The position numbers were made by a program, and so were the translations under genes. The notes beneath the pieces were generated by a model. It made no database searches. It saw only the letters and a program-made list of their open reading frames with translations, and had not been told where the DNA came from. This document shows, in pieces, positions 1 to 8,734 of a DNA stretch of 64,000 nt. Within the stretch, counting starts at the first letter, position 1; every line of letters begins with the position of its first letter. Location: positions 36,079 to 100,078 of the forward strand of contig DASYAU010000172.1 in the NCBI GenBank assembly GCA_036501185.1, written 5' to 3'. Origin of the DNA: Korobacter sp036501185 (GTDB lineage Bacteria > Acidobacteriota > Terriglobia > Terriglobales > Acidobacteriaceae).

Positions 1-2
1 TG

Positions 3-668
3 GGCTGCGGCAATCCATTAGCACTCGTCGAACTCAAGCCAGGCATGACGGTGCTCGACCTCGGCTCCGGCGCCGGTTTCGACGCCTTTCTCGCACTCCA
101 CCGCATCGGTCCCACCGGCCGCGTCATCGGTGTCGACATGACCGACGACATGCTCTCTCGCGCGCGTGAGAATGCCGCGAAGCGTGGCGCCACGAATGTC
201 GAATTCCGCAAGGGTTACATCGAAGCCCTGCCGGTGGATGACGCGTCCATCGATTACATCATCAGCAACTGCGTCATTAATCTCTCGTCCGACAAGCCTG
301 CCGTCTTCCGCGAGATCGCCCGCGTTCTGAAGCCCGGCGGCCATTTCGCGGTCAGCGACATCGTGTTGCTCAAGCCGCTTCCCGAAGCTTTGGCGCGCGA
401 TATCAGCGCCTACGTCGGCTGCATCAGTGGCGCGAGTCCTCTCAACGACTATCTCGGGTTCGCGCTGCGTGCAGGCTTGAAGAATCTCGCTATTCCACAA
501 ATCGCGACGGGCCGCGATCTGATGCAGGTCCTCTCGCCGCAGGACATTTCCAGCGGCGGCGCATCGTGTTGCGGTTCGACTGTCTCCATTTCCATCAAGA
601 ACCCCGACGAGATGGTTCGCGAAGCCTCCGAAGCACTGGCGTCGATCAAATTACACGGACGACGCTAA
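3..668 (+). CDS. arsM: Arsenite S-adenosylmethionine methyltransferase ArsM (5'-truncated by window edge)
   Basis: Class I SAM-dependent methyltransferase that methylates As(III), making volatile or less retained methylarsenicals. The reading frame is open to the window edge and the family motif GCGNPLA...LKPG precedes the first ATG at 45, so the true start lies outside the window. The SAM-binding glycine motif VLDLGSGAGFDAF is at the start of the visible part. Two of the family's arsenic-binding cysteines are seen, in SNCVINLS and YVGCISGA, and a CC pair lies near the C terminus. The stop codon is 3 nt before the next gene, an Acr3 arsenite exporter, with arsC after that, so this is the visible beginning of an arsenic-resistance operon. 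An arsR repressor would be expected upstream but is not in view. Confidence 0.93.
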   Translation, partial: GCGNPLALVELKPGMTVLDLGSGAGFDAFLALHRIGPTGRVIGVDMTDDMLSRARENAAKRGATNVEFRKGYIEALPVDDASIDYIISNCVINLSSDKPAVFREIARVLKPGGHFAVSDIVLLKPLPEALARDISAYVGCISGASPLNDYLGFALRAGLKNLAIPQIATGRDLMQVLSPQDISSGGASCCGSTVSISIKNPDEMVREASEALASIKLHGRR

Positions 669-671
669 GCA

Positions 672-1757
672 ATGCCACGCCGCCCCCTCGCATTTCTCGA
701 TCGTTTCCTGACCGCCTGGATCTTTGCGGCCATGGCTGGCGGTGTGCTCCTCGGTTGGATTTGGCCGGGCGTTACGCTCCTGCTCGATCGCATGACCATC
801 GGTACCACCTCACTGCCGATTGCCATAGGTCTCATCGTCATGATGTACCCGCCCTTCACCAAGGTGCGCTATGAGAGCCTCCACGAGGTGGCCCGCAACA
901 AGCGAGTGTTAGGCCTGTCGCTGCTGCAAAACTGGGTGATTGGCCCGGTATTGATGTTCGTCCTCGCTGTCGTCTTTCTGCGGCGATATCCGGAATACAT
1001 GGCGGGCCTGATCTTGATCGGCCTCGCCCGCTGTATCGCGATGGTTATCGTTTGGAATGAACTGGCCGAAGGCGACACGCAATACGCGGCTGGACTCGTC
1101 GCCTTCAACTCGCTCTTCCAGGTGTTCTTTTATTCGTTCTATGCATGGGTCTTCGTAACCGTCTTACCGGCGAGACGCGGCCTCCACGGCGCCGTCGTCC
1201 ACGTCTCCATTGTGCAGATCGCAAGCAGCGTATTCATTTATTTGGGTATACCGTTCCTGGCTGGATTCTTCACCCGCACTGTCTTGTTGCGGCTGAAAGG
1301 CTCCGGCTGGTACCACGCAAATTTTGTTCCGCGTGTCAGCCCGCTCACACTGATCGCGCTGCTCTTTACGATCGTCGTGATGTTCTCACTGAAGGGCTCC
1401 TACATCCTTCGCTTGCCGCTCGACGTGCTCCGGATCGCTGTCCCGCTGCTTATTTACTTTGTCGTCATGTTCCTGCTGTCTTTCTACATGGGAAAAAAGG
1501 CGGGAGCAGATTACGCGCAAACCACCACGTTGTCGTTTACCGCGGCCAGCAATAATTTTGAACTCGCGATCGCCGTCGCGGTCGCCATATTTGGCGTGAA
1601 TTCCGGTGCCGCATTTGCTGCCGTCATCGGCCCTCTGGTCGAAGTTCCCGTCATGATTGGACTCGTGAAGGTAGCCTTCGCATTACAGCGCAGGTGTTTC
1701 CCTGCGGTGACTCCCGGCATTAAGGCGCAGGGGCCTGCGCTAAACGAGGTTCGATGA
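672..1757 (+). CDS. acr3: Acr3-family arsenite efflux permease
   Basis: Inner-membrane carrier that exports arsenite (BART superfamily, about ten membrane helices, 361 residues, normal length). The diagnostic motif LARCIAMVIVWN carries the conserved cysteine needed for arsenite transport by Acr3 proteins, followed by the family block EGDTQYAAGLVAFNS. A second conserved region, TTLSFTAASNNFELA, lies near residue 290 and is also typical of the family. The gene starts 3 nt after arsM and its last codons overlap arsC by 4 nt (ATGA), indicating translational coupling within one operon. There is no visible Shine-Dalgarno, consistent with coupling to arsM. Confidence 0.95.
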   Translation: MPRRPLAFLDRFLTAWIFAAMAGGVLLGWIWPGVTLLLDRMTIGTTSLPIAIGLIVMMYPPFTKVRYESLHEVARNKRVLGLSLLQNWVIGPVLMFVLAVVFLRRYPEYMAGLILIGLARCIAMVIVWNELAEGDTQYAAGLVAFNSLFQVFFYSFYAWVFVTVLPARRGLHGAVVHVSIVQIASSVFIYLGIPFLAGFFTRTVLLRLKGSGWYHANFVPRVSPLTLIALLFTIVVMFSLKGSYILRLPLDVLRIAVPLLIYFVVMFLLSFYMGKKAGADYAQTTTLSFTAASNNFELAIAVAVAIFGVNSGAAFAAVIGPLVEVPVMIGLVKVAFALQRRCFPAVTPGIKAQGPALNEVR

Positions 1758-2167
1758 AGCCCAACGTCCTGTTTCTATGTACCGGCAACTCGTGTCGCAG
1801 CCAGATGGCGGAAGGTTTCCTTCGGCACTATGCCGGCAATCGCTTCGATGTGCAGAGCGCGGGAACCCAGCCATCCACGGTGAATCCGTTGGCCATCTCC
1901 GTCATGCGAGAGAAGGGAATCGACATCTCTTCGCATCGCTCGAAGAACGCGGCCGAATTTCTCGGGCACCATTTCCGCTACATCATTACCGTTTGCGATA
2001 ATGCCAGGGAACATTGTCCGATCTTCCCTGGACCCTCGATCCGCCTGCATTGGTCATTTGCCGACCCGGCCGAAGCAGCCGGAAGCGAAGCCGAGCGGCT
2101 GCCAGTTTTTCGAGCCGTACGCGATGAGATCGAAAAAGGCATCCGCGAATTTCTGAGCGCCCATTGA
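1754..2167 (+). CDS. arsC: Thioredoxin-coupled arsenate reductase (low-molecular-weight phosphatase fold)
   Basis: Reduces arsenate to arsenite so that Acr3 can export it. The 137-residue protein begins with the phosphatase P-loop CTGNSCRS (C-X5-R), and the redox relay cysteines are present in ITVCDNAREHCP. This is the three-cysteine arrangement of the thioredoxin-linked (S. aureus pI258-type) ArsC, not the glutaredoxin-linked E. coli type. The ATG overlaps the acr3 stop codon by 4 nt. Length matches the family. It is the last gene of the arsM-acr3-arsC operon; the following marR gene appears to have its own promoter that overlaps this gene's stop codon. Confidence 0.95.
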   Translation: MKPNVLFLCTGNSCRSQMAEGFLRHYAGNRFDVQSAGTQPSTVNPLAISVMREKGIDISSHRSKNAAEFLGHHFRYIITVCDNAREHCPIFPGPSIRLHWSFADPAEAAGSEAERLPVFRAVRDEIEKGIREFLSAH

Positions 2168-2192
2168 CATTAGTCGTCATAACGAGTATTGT
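2164..2192 (+). promoter_or_regulatory. Candidate marR promoter with embedded palindrome
   Basis: TTGACA at 2164-2169 and TATTGT at 2187-2192 are separated by exactly 17 nt. Between and partly over them lies the imperfect palindrome TAGTCGTCATAACGAGTA (2171-2188), in which 7 of 9 base pairs are complementary. The predicted transcription start is at or next to the ATG at 2201. A palindrome placed between -35 and -10 is the usual site for an autorepressing MarR protein. Binding itself is inference. Confidence 0.5.
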
Positions 2193-2200
2193 TCTTGCAG

Positions 2201-2668
2201 ATGGTCGGGAACATTCAAGCCGAGATCAAGCAGGGCAAACCGCTCACCCCGGAGCAGGAAGTCCTGCTCACCCTCGAGCGTACTGCCGACGCCTTCCAGC
2301 GCAAAATCTCGGAGGTCTTCAAAGACTACGGACTCTCTGCCACCCAGTACAACGTGATGCGCATCCTCCGCGGTGCGGGGAAGGATGGTCTACCGTGCGG
2401 TGCCATTGCCGAGCGCATGGTCACCCGCGATCCAGACATTACGCGCCTTCTCGACCGCCTGGACAAAATGGGATTTATCATCCGCGAGCGCGGACTGAAG
2501 GATCGTCGGGTGGTGACCACAAGGATTACCGAGGAAGGACTGAAGATTCTCAAGCAGCTCGACAAACCCGTCCAGGAACTCGGCCTGGCGCTCGTTAAGA
2601 ATCTCTCGCGGCCCCAGATGCAGCAATTGGTTGAACTGCTTGACTTGGCGCGGAGTTCGGCGGTTTAG
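2201..2668 (+). CDS. MarR-family transcriptional regulator
   Basis: A 155-residue winged-helix DNA-binding protein. The central winged helix runs from the recognition region AIAERMVTRDPDITRLLDRLDKMG to the wing RDRR-type segment LKDRRVVTTRIT, and helices at both ends form the dimer interface. I take ATG 2201 as the start rather than the upstream in-frame TTG at 2189, because the latter would lie inside the predicted -10 box. No Shine-Dalgarno precedes 2201, which fits a leaderless transcript from the promoter at 2164-2192. It follows arsC closely but is not clearly part of arsenic resistance. The ligand is unknown. Confidence 0.85.
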   Translation: MVGNIQAEIKQGKPLTPEQEVLLTLERTADAFQRKISEVFKDYGLSATQYNVMRILRGAGKDGLPCGAIAERMVTRDPDITRLLDRLDKMGFIIRERGLKDRRVVTTRITEEGLKILKQLDKPVQELGLALVKNLSRPQMQQLVELLDLARSSAV

Positions 2669-2701
2669 GTTTTTCAGTATCGAAAGCGATTGACGAACCG
2701 G

Positions 2702-2734
2702 GAGCCTCAGCCTACGCTGAGGCTCGCCTTTATT
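2702..2734 (+). terminator. Rho-independent terminator after marR
   Basis: A perfect 10-bp stem (GAGCCTCAGC / GCTGAGGCTC) with a 4-nt CTAC loop is followed by a short T-rich run (CTTTATT). It lies between marR and the convergent purB stop codon at 2741. The T run is on the plus-strand side only. Confidence 0.75.
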
Positions 2735-2740
2735 GCATGG

Positions 2741-4036
2741 TTATTCGCCGAAGACGCGACGGAAGATCTTGTCTACATTGCGCAGCGGGCGTTTCAGATC
2801 AAACGCATGTTCCAGGGTCTCCGGTTTTACCCGGCTGGTGATCTCCGGGTCCTTGAAGATGAGCTCCCGGAAATTGAGCTCCTCTTTCCAGGCTTTCATC
2901 GCGTTGCGCTGCACGATGCGGTACGCATCCTCGCGGAGAACCCCGGCTTCGACCAGGTCGAGCAGTAGTTGTCCACTGAAGACGAGCCCGCCCGTGGATT
3001 CAAGGTTGCGCAGCATGCGCTTGGGATACACGAACATGGTCTCAACGAGGTTCGTGGTTTTCGCCAGCATGTAGTCGAGCAGGATGGTGGAATCCGGCAA
3101 TATAACGCGCTCCACCGATGAGTGCGAAATATCGCGCTCGTGCCAGAGCGCTACGTTTTCGAAGGCAGCCTGGGTGTTTGCGCGCACCACGCGTGCCAGG
3201 CCGCTGATCTGTTCGCAGGTCACTGGGTTGCGCTTGTGCGGCATCGCCGATGAGCCCTTCTGCTTTTCGCTGAAGAACTCTTCGGCTTCTCGCACCTCGG
3301 TGCGTTGCAGGTGGCGGATCTCTGTCGCGATCTTATCGAGGGTCGATGCGATCGTGGCAAGGGTTGCCACGTAGAACGCGTGCCGGTCGCGCTGGATTAC
3401 CTGGGTGGAAATGGAGTCCACGTTGAGGCCAAGGCGTTTGCAGATTTGTTCTTCGTGCTCGGGATCGAGGTGCGCTCCGTTGCCCACCGCACCCGAGAGT
3501 TTGCCGACGCGCATTTGCTCGGAGGCCAGTTCGAAACGCGCGATGTTGCGCTGGGTTTCGGCGTACCAGTTCGCGATCTTCAGGCCAAAGGTGGTGGGTT
3601 CGGCGTGAACTCCGTGGGTGCGGCCGATGGTAGGTGTGTCCTTGAATTCGAAAGCGCGCCGTTTCAACACGGCGACCAGGTTGTCGAGATCTTTGCGCAG
3701 GATTGTCGACGCTTGCTTTACCAGCAGGGCCTGCGCGGTATCCACAACATCGTTGGAGGTGAGGCCATAGTGCAGCCATCGCGATTCCGGGCCGACGAAT
3801 TGCGCCACGTTCGTCGTGAACGCAATCACATCGTGCTTAACCTCGGTTTCGATCTGCAAAATACGTTCCACGTCGAAGTTGCCTTTTTCGCGTATGGCAC
3901 GGGCAGCGTCGACCGGTACAATGCCGGCTTCGGCCAGGGTTTCGCTCGCGGCGATTTCCACGTTGAGCCAGGTGCGAAATTTGTTCTCGTCGTTCCAAAT
4001 GCGACCCATTTCGGACCGCGTGTAGCGGGCTATCAA
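2741..4036 (-). CDS. purB: Adenylosuccinate lyase
   Basis: Fumarase/aspartase-superfamily enzyme that cleaves SAICAR and adenylosuccinate to release fumarate in purine biosynthesis. The family signature GSSAMPHKRNP carries the catalytic serine loop near residue 260, and the histidine in GRTHGVHAEPTTFG (about residue 140) and the segment LTSNDVVDTA are the other two active-site regions. At 431 residues it has the length of the short Bacillus-type PurB. It stands alone, convergent with the upstream marR gene and divergent from a second marR gene, with a 148-nt shared upstream region. Housekeeping role; nothing odd. Confidence 0.97.
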   Translation of the reverse strand: MIARYTRSEMGRIWNDENKFRTWLNVEIAASETLAEAGIVPVDAARAIREKGNFDVERILQIETEVKHDVIAFTTNVAQFVGPESRWLHYGLTSNDVVDTAQALLVKQASTILRKDLDNLVAVLKRRAFEFKDTPTIGRTHGVHAEPTTFGLKIANWYAETQRNIARFELASEQMRVGKLSGAVGNGAHLDPEHEEQICKRLGLNVDSISTQVIQRDRHAFYVATLATIASTLDKIATEIRHLQRTEVREAEEFFSEKQKGSSAMPHKRNPVTCEQISGLARVVRANTQAAFENVALWHERDISHSSVERVILPDSTILLDYMLAKTTNLVETMFVYPKRMLRNLESTGGLVFSGQLLLDLVEAGVLREDAYRIVQRNAMKAWKEELNFRELIFKDPEITSRVKPETLEHAFDLKRPLRNVDKIFRRVFGE

Positions 4037-4110
4037 TCGGATTCTCCTTACGACCTAATTGGGAACGGGATATGAAACTCTCCATTTTAAACGGTAACAA
4101 CTGCATCCGG

Positions 4111-4152
4111 TTGACATCCAATGGAGGGTGGCGATATGTAGCGCAATTGTGC
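4111..4152 (+). promoter_or_regulatory. Candidate promoter and operator of the second marR gene
   Basis: TTGACA at 4111-4116 is followed after 18 nt by TATGTA at 4135-4140. The predicted start of transcription falls in the near-palindrome GCGCAATTGTGC (4141-4152, 10 of 12 positions symmetric), whose CAATTG core resembles known MarR-family operators. A TATAAT also occurs at 4165-4170 but sits too close to the ATG, over the ribosome-binding site. Autoregulation is inference. Confidence 0.45.
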
Positions 4153-4184
4153 ATCGTAGTGCGATATAATCGGAGGGAGCGATA

Positions 4185-4673
4185 ATGGCTGAGGAAAAGG
4201 ACCTTCTCCCGGTAGATTTCCGGGCGCTCGCGGAGTTTCGGTACCAGATACGTAAGTTTCTCCGCTTCAGTGAGGATGTCTCGCGTGCCGCAAGCCTCGA
4301 ACCACAACAGCACCAGTTGCTGCTGGCGGTAAAGGGAATGCCGGACGGTGCGCGGGCCTGCATCGGCGAAATCGCCGAGCGGTTGCAGATCCAGCACCAC
4401 AGTACCGTGGAACTGGTGGACCGCCTGGAGCATAACGGCTATGTGAGCCGAAAGCGCAACGAGCGCGACAAGCGCGAAGTGCTCATCGTGCTCACGCCTA
4501 AGGCAGAGCGGGTGTTGCGGGAGCTGACCCTGCAGCATCAGCAGATGCTGCAAACGTACGGAACCGCCCTGGTGGCTGCGTTGAAGAAAGCCTCAGTGGG
4601 CAAAGACCGCGGTAAGAAAGAGAAGGCCCCGGCAACGCGCCTGCGAAGCAGAGCGGTAGCAGCGCAGGATTGA
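4185..4673 (+). CDS. MarR-family transcriptional regulator
   Basis: A 162-residue winged-helix regulator. The helix-turn-helix region reads IGEIAERLQIQHHSTVELVDRLEHNGYV and is followed by a classic MarR wing with the motif ERDKREVLIVLT, in which the Arg/Asp pair contacts DNA. A good Shine-Dalgarno (GGAGGG, 4172-4177) precedes ATG 4185. The C-terminal 30 residues are rich in Lys, Arg and Ala and extend past the usual fold. It is divergent from purB and upstream of, and co-oriented with, a ClC chloride channel about 48 nt further on, so the channel may be its target or operon partner. The ligand is unknown. Confidence 0.88.
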   Translation: MAEEKDLLPVDFRALAEFRYQIRKFLRFSEDVSRAASLEPQQHQLLLAVKGMPDGARACIGEIAERLQIQHHSTVELVDRLEHNGYVSRKRNERDKREVLIVLTPKAERVLRELTLQHQQMLQTYGTALVAALKKASVGKDRGKKEKAPATRLRSRAVAAQD

Positions 4674-4721
4674 TCTCGCCGGGCATTTCCTTCATTATGA
4701 TTGCCTTGGGGAAGGAAGGAA

Positions 4722-6566
4722 ATGTCACGACCTGAAAGCGCAGTCGCCTCCCGGACGGAAACCGGGGTCAAGGCGGTGGAATTTCGCATTTATCTCATTT
4801 CGCTTCTGGCAGCCGTGGTCGGGGCGGCTGCCGGGGTAATCGCCTGGCTGCTTTACCACCTCATTGGATTCTTCACCAACATCGCGTTCTATCACACCCT
4901 GAGTTTCACCTTCCATAGCCCCCGGGAAAGTCATATCGGTCTGTGGGTCATCGTCGTTCCGATCATCGGCGGCATCATCGTCGGCATCATGGCGAAATAT
5001 GGCTCATCGAAGATTCGCGGCCACGGCATTCCCGAAGCTATGGAAGCCGTCCTCATTAATCGCAGCCGCATCGAGCCCAAGGTCGCCATCCTCAAGCCGC
5101 TTTCTGCCGCCATCGCCATTGGCACGGGCGGGCCGTTCGGTGCGGAAGGTCCGATCATTCAGACCGGCGGCGCCATGGGTTCGCTGCTCGGCCAGCTGAT
5201 TCAAACCACCGCCTCGGAACGCAAGGTGCTTCTCGGCTGCGGAGCCGCGGCCGGCATGGCGGCGACCTTCAGTACACCCATCGCCGCAGTCATTATTGCC
5301 ATTGAGCTGATCCTGTTCGAGTTCAAGGCGCGTTCCTTCATCCCGCTCGTCATCGCAAGCACCATCGCCACCAGCATCCATTTCGTCCTCATGGGCAAAG
5401 GACCCATGTTCACGGTCGGTACTATCGATTTCGGCGTTCCACGCGTGCTGCCCTGGTACCTGCTGCTCGGCGTTATCTGCGGATTCGCTGCGGTGGGATT
5501 TTCGCGCCTGCTCTACTGGGTTGAAGATCGCTTCGAAGACCTTCCCATCGATTGGATGTGGTGGCCCGCGATCGGCTGCGTCATTCTTGGCGTCGTCGGC
5601 TACTTCGTGCCCCGCGTGCTCGGCGTCGGATACGACACCATCTCCGACATTCTCAACGTACACCTCGTCTTCAAAGTCCTCCTGCTCGTAATGATCTTCA
5701 AGGCGCTGGTGCTAGTAGTGACGATCGGCTCCGGCACCTCCGGTGGCCTGTTGGCGCCTATGTTCATGGCGAGTGCGGCCATGGGCTCGGTGGTCGCCAT
5801 GGTCATCAACCACATCATCCCATCGGCAGCCATTTCGCCTGCCGCATTCGCACTCGTGGCGATGGGTGCTGTCTTCGGTGCTGCCTCGCGTGCCACGTTT
5901 GCGTTCATCATCTTCGCCTTCGAAATCACCCGCGATTACAACTCCATTCTTCCTCTCATGCTCGTCGCCGTAATCGCCGACGGGATTGCCATGGCTTTCA
6001 GCGATAATTCGATCATGACTGAAAAGCTCGCTCGCCGCGGCCTCAAGATCCACGCCGATTACGAGCCCGACGTGCTCCGCCAGATTCCGGTTAGCGAAGT
6101 GATGGCCAAAGACCCGCCGACCATTGCGTCCACTGTACAGGTGCGCGAAATGGCCGAACGCCTCGCGAAACACGATCCTCTCCTAACGCGGCACCAAGGC
6201 ATCCTCATCACTGACGAAAGCGGGAAACTCAAGGGCATCGTCACCCGTGGTGACATCCTCCGCGCGATGGAGACCGACCCCACCGGCACCCTCACCGTTC
6301 TTGAAGCGGGCAGTACGAAACTGATTGTTGCATATCCCGACGAGTTGCTCTTTCACGCTGCCAACCGCATGGCGAGCGGCGACGTCGGCCGCCTGCCCGT
6401 GGTCGATCCCGCTGACCCGACGAAAATCGTCGGCTATCTCGGGCGATCCGGCATTCTGGCCGCTCGCCTCCGCCAGATTGACGAAGAACAGGTGCGCGAA
6501 CCTGGCTGGCTGATCGCACGACGCCGCGCCCGCAAGTCGCTCGAGCATCCGTCTCCTGCTGATTGA
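4722..6566 (+). CDS. ClC-family chloride channel/antiporter with C-terminal CBS pair
   Basis: Integral membrane anion transporter of 614 residues: ClC core (about 1-430) followed by two CBS domains (about 455-590) that usually bind adenine nucleotides. Core motifs are GHGIPEA (in place of GSGIPE), GAEGPIIQTG carrying the gating glutamate, and SGTSGGLLAPMFMA. The presence of the gating glutamate means either a channel or a Cl-/H+ exchanger is possible. The ATG at 4722 is chosen because the strong purine run GGAAGGAAGGA ends just before it; an in-frame TTG at 4701 lacks one. It follows a marR gene and ends at a strong terminator. Possible roles are acid tolerance or volume regulation. Confidence 0.93.
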   Translation: MSRPESAVASRTETGVKAVEFRIYLISLLAAVVGAAAGVIAWLLYHLIGFFTNIAFYHTLSFTFHSPRESHIGLWVIVVPIIGGIIVGIMAKYGSSKIRGHGIPEAMEAVLINRSRIEPKVAILKPLSAAIAIGTGGPFGAEGPIIQTGGAMGSLLGQLIQTTASERKVLLGCGAAAGMAATFSTPIAAVIIAIELILFEFKARSFIPLVIASTIATSIHFVLMGKGPMFTVGTIDFGVPRVLPWYLLLGVICGFAAVGFSRLLYWVEDRFEDLPIDWMWWPAIGCVILGVVGYFVPRVLGVGYDTISDILNVHLVFKVLLLVMIFKALVLVVTIGSGTSGGLLAPMFMASAAMGSVVAMVINHIIPSAAISPAAFALVAMGAVFGAASRATFAFIIFAFEITRDYNSILPLMLVAVIADGIAMAFSDNSIMTEKLARRGLKIHADYEPDVLRQIPVSEVMAKDPPTIASTVQVREMAERLAKHDPLLTRHQGILITDESGKLKGIVTRGDILRAMETDPTGTLTVLEAGSTKLIVAYPDELLFHAANRMASGDVGRLPVVDPADPTKIVGYLGRSGILAARLRQIDEEQVREPGWLIARRRARKSLEHPSPAD

Positions 6567-6586
6567 TTCGCCACCCAGGCTGCAGG

Positions 6587-6624
6587 AAAGAACCCGCCGT
6601 TTATACTGGCGGGTTCTTTTATTT
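6587..6624 (+). terminator. Strong Rho-independent terminator
   Basis: The stem GAACCCGCC / GGCGGGTTC (extended by AAA/TTT) with a 9-nt loop is followed by TTTTATTT. It closes the ClC transcription unit. Confidence 0.9.
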
Positions 6625-6644
6625 ACCGTGCGCCCGAGGTCTCC

Positions 6645-8573
6645 ATGAAGAACGTCAACGTTTTCTTCACCTCATTCCTCTTAGTCATTTGGTGTAGTTT
6701 CTCCTTCGCAGCTTCTCCCCAGCACAAAACTACGCCTGAGGCGCCCGTGACCGGAACTCCGAGTGAACGTCTCGCCAAACTCTCCGAACAGTTCCTACAT
6801 GAATCGCTGCAACTCTCGCCGGTTTCAGCATCCAGCGCGGGCTATCACACCTACACGGATCCCGAAACTCACAAAGTGGTCCGTCTCGATGCCCAGCTCG
6901 ATGAGCTCGGCACCGAAGACATGGCTGCCCAGCTCAAGTTTTACCGCCATTGGCGCGAACGCCTTCGCAGTCAAGTTCCATATCGCAGTCTCGGCGCCCA
7001 GGACCACGCCGACTGGATAATGCTGGACGATGGCATCTCCAGCAATCTTCTCGAACTCGAGAAGATCCAAAGTTACAAACACAACCCAACCGTCTGGGTA
7101 GAACTCATCGGCAACGGTCTTTTCCTTAATATGTCGCAGGAGTATGCCCCGAAAGACGAGCGCATGGCCGATGCTGTCTCTCGCATTTTGCAAATTGCCC
7201 GTCTTCTCGGCCAGGCCCGCCAGCAGCTTGCTGACGCTGATCCAATCTTCACAAAAGTTGCCGCGGAAGAAAATCAAGGCAATCTTCAGATGATTGACGA
7301 CATCGGCAAAGAGCTGCCTGAAACGGGGTCAGTGCGTCAGCGGTACTATCGCTTCGCCCCCGCCGCGAAGAAGGCGCTCGCTGATTTTTCAGAATGGCTC
7401 AAGACGGATCTTGCCAACCGTCCGACGAACGGCCGCACCTGGCGCCTCGGCAAAGAATGGTACGACGAAAAGTTCCGGCTGACGATGGAGACGAACGTAA
7501 CACCGGAAGAACTCCTGACGGACGCTGAAACCGACATGCGCAGCGTGCGCGCCGAAATGCTCGAGATCGCGCTCCCGCTTCATAGCCAGATGTTTCCCGA
7601 CCACACCGATCACTCCGATCTCGCCGGCGTCGATCGCGAAAACAAGATCATCGGCGAGGTCCTTGGCCGCATCGGCGAAGAGCATCCGGAGCGCGACCAG
7701 TTGATGGACTACATCAAAGGAGATCTGCAGAACATCATCGACTTCATCCGCGAGAACAAGATCGTCAGCCTGAGCTCACGCAACAATCTTCGCGTCGTCG
7801 CCACGCCGGAGTTCATGCGCGGCGTATATTCGGTCGCGGGCTTCCACGCGCCTCCACCGCTCGATCCCAACACCCAGGCGCAGTACTGGGTCACGCCCAT
7901 CGATCCTAAAACTCCCGACGCGCAAGCCGAATCGAAGCTGCGCGAGTACAACAACTACACGCTGCACTGGCTCACTATTCATGAGGCTCTTCCGGGCCAT
8001 TACATTCAGTTCGAGCACGCCAATAGCGTCGAGCCTCCCACCCGTCGCCTGCTTCGCGCGTACTTTGCTAACGGCTGCTATACCGAGGGCTGGGCTGAGT
8101 ACATCGCCGGAGTGATGATGGACTCCGGCTATCTCGATAACGATCCGCGCTTCCGTCTCGTGATGAAGAAGATCCGTCTCCGTGTCTTGGCGAACACGAT
8201 CCTCGACATTCGCATGCACACCATGGACATGACCGATGACGATGCCATGGACCTCATGACCCGGCAAGCCTTTCAGACGCAGGCAGAAGCTCAAGGAAAA
8301 CTTCAACGTGCCAAACTATCTTCCACCCAATTGCCCACATACTACGTCGGCATCCGGGGATGGAATGATCTGAGAGCTCGATACAAAAAAGCAAAGGGTG
8401 CGACTTTCAACAACCTTGAGTTCCACAATCGCGCTCTCGATCTTGGCGCCGTGCCGCTGCCGCTTGCCGAGGAGATCCTCCTCGGAGTTCCTGCAAACCT
8501 AAACGTTTCGCAATCTTCCGGCTCCGTCAGCGCTCCGTCCCGGAGGAAAATACGTTCGTCCCACCCTCATTAA
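6645..8573 (+). CDS. Secreted DUF885-family metallohydrolase/peptidase
   Basis: A 642-residue protein with an N-terminal signal peptide (hydrophobic stretch FFTSFLLVIWCSFSFA, cleavage likely after about residue 22). The DUF885 hallmark HEALPGHYIQ is near residue 447, and the downstream EGWAEY (about 483) supplies the further acidic ligand expected of a gluzincin-like zinc site. DUF885 proteins are abundant in Acidobacteriota and are thought to be exported peptidases, but substrates are not established. It is monocistronic: a terminator precedes it and another follows. A weak purine stretch (CGAGG) precedes the ATG. Confidence 0.88.
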   Translation: MKNVNVFFTSFLLVIWCSFSFAASPQHKTTPEAPVTGTPSERLAKLSEQFLHESLQLSPVSASSAGYHTYTDPETHKVVRLDAQLDELGTEDMAAQLKFYRHWRERLRSQVPYRSLGAQDHADWIMLDDGISSNLLELEKIQSYKHNPTVWVELIGNGLFLNMSQEYAPKDERMADAVSRILQIARLLGQARQQLADADPIFTKVAAEENQGNLQMIDDIGKELPETGSVRQRYYRFAPAAKKALADFSEWLKTDLANRPTNGRTWRLGKEWYDEKFRLTMETNVTPEELLTDAETDMRSVRAEMLEIALPLHSQMFPDHTDHSDLAGVDRENKIIGEVLGRIGEEHPERDQLMDYIKGDLQNIIDFIRENKIVSLSSRNNLRVVATPEFMRGVYSVAGFHAPPPLDPNTQAQYWVTPIDPKTPDAQAESKLREYNNYTLHWLTIHEALPGHYIQFEHANSVEPPTRRLLRAYFANGCYTEGWAEYIAGVMMDSGYLDNDPRFRLVMKKIRLRVLANTILDIRMHTMDMTDDDAMDLMTRQAFQTQAEAQGKLQRAKLSSTQLPTYYVGIRGWNDLRARYKKAKGATFNNLEFHNRALDLGAVPLPLAEEILLGVPANLNVSQSSGSVSAPSRRKIRSSHPH

Positions 8574-8640
8574 GAATTGATGGAACGTTTCGTATCGACC
8601 GACGTCTATGTAACTAACTAGACCCAAATCCACAACCCAA

Positions 8641-8688
8641 AAAGGGGCGCCCCCCAAAACGCTATCCAGCGTGGCGCCCCGTTTCTTT
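8641..8688 (+). terminator. Rho-independent terminator
   Basis: The outer stem GGGGCGCC / GGCGCCCC (8644-8651 with 8673-8680) encloses an inner ACGCT/AGCGT stem and is followed by GTTTCTTT. It lies after the DUF885 gene. Confidence 0.85.
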
Positions 8689-8734
8689 GCCGCAAAGCGG
8701 TACAATTATCAAAGATAGTAACTGAGTAGTAACC

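Noticed and set aside
3305..4075. 256-codon plus-strand frame
   Set aside because: It is antisense to purB, a clear housekeeping gene, with no ribosome-binding site or motif.
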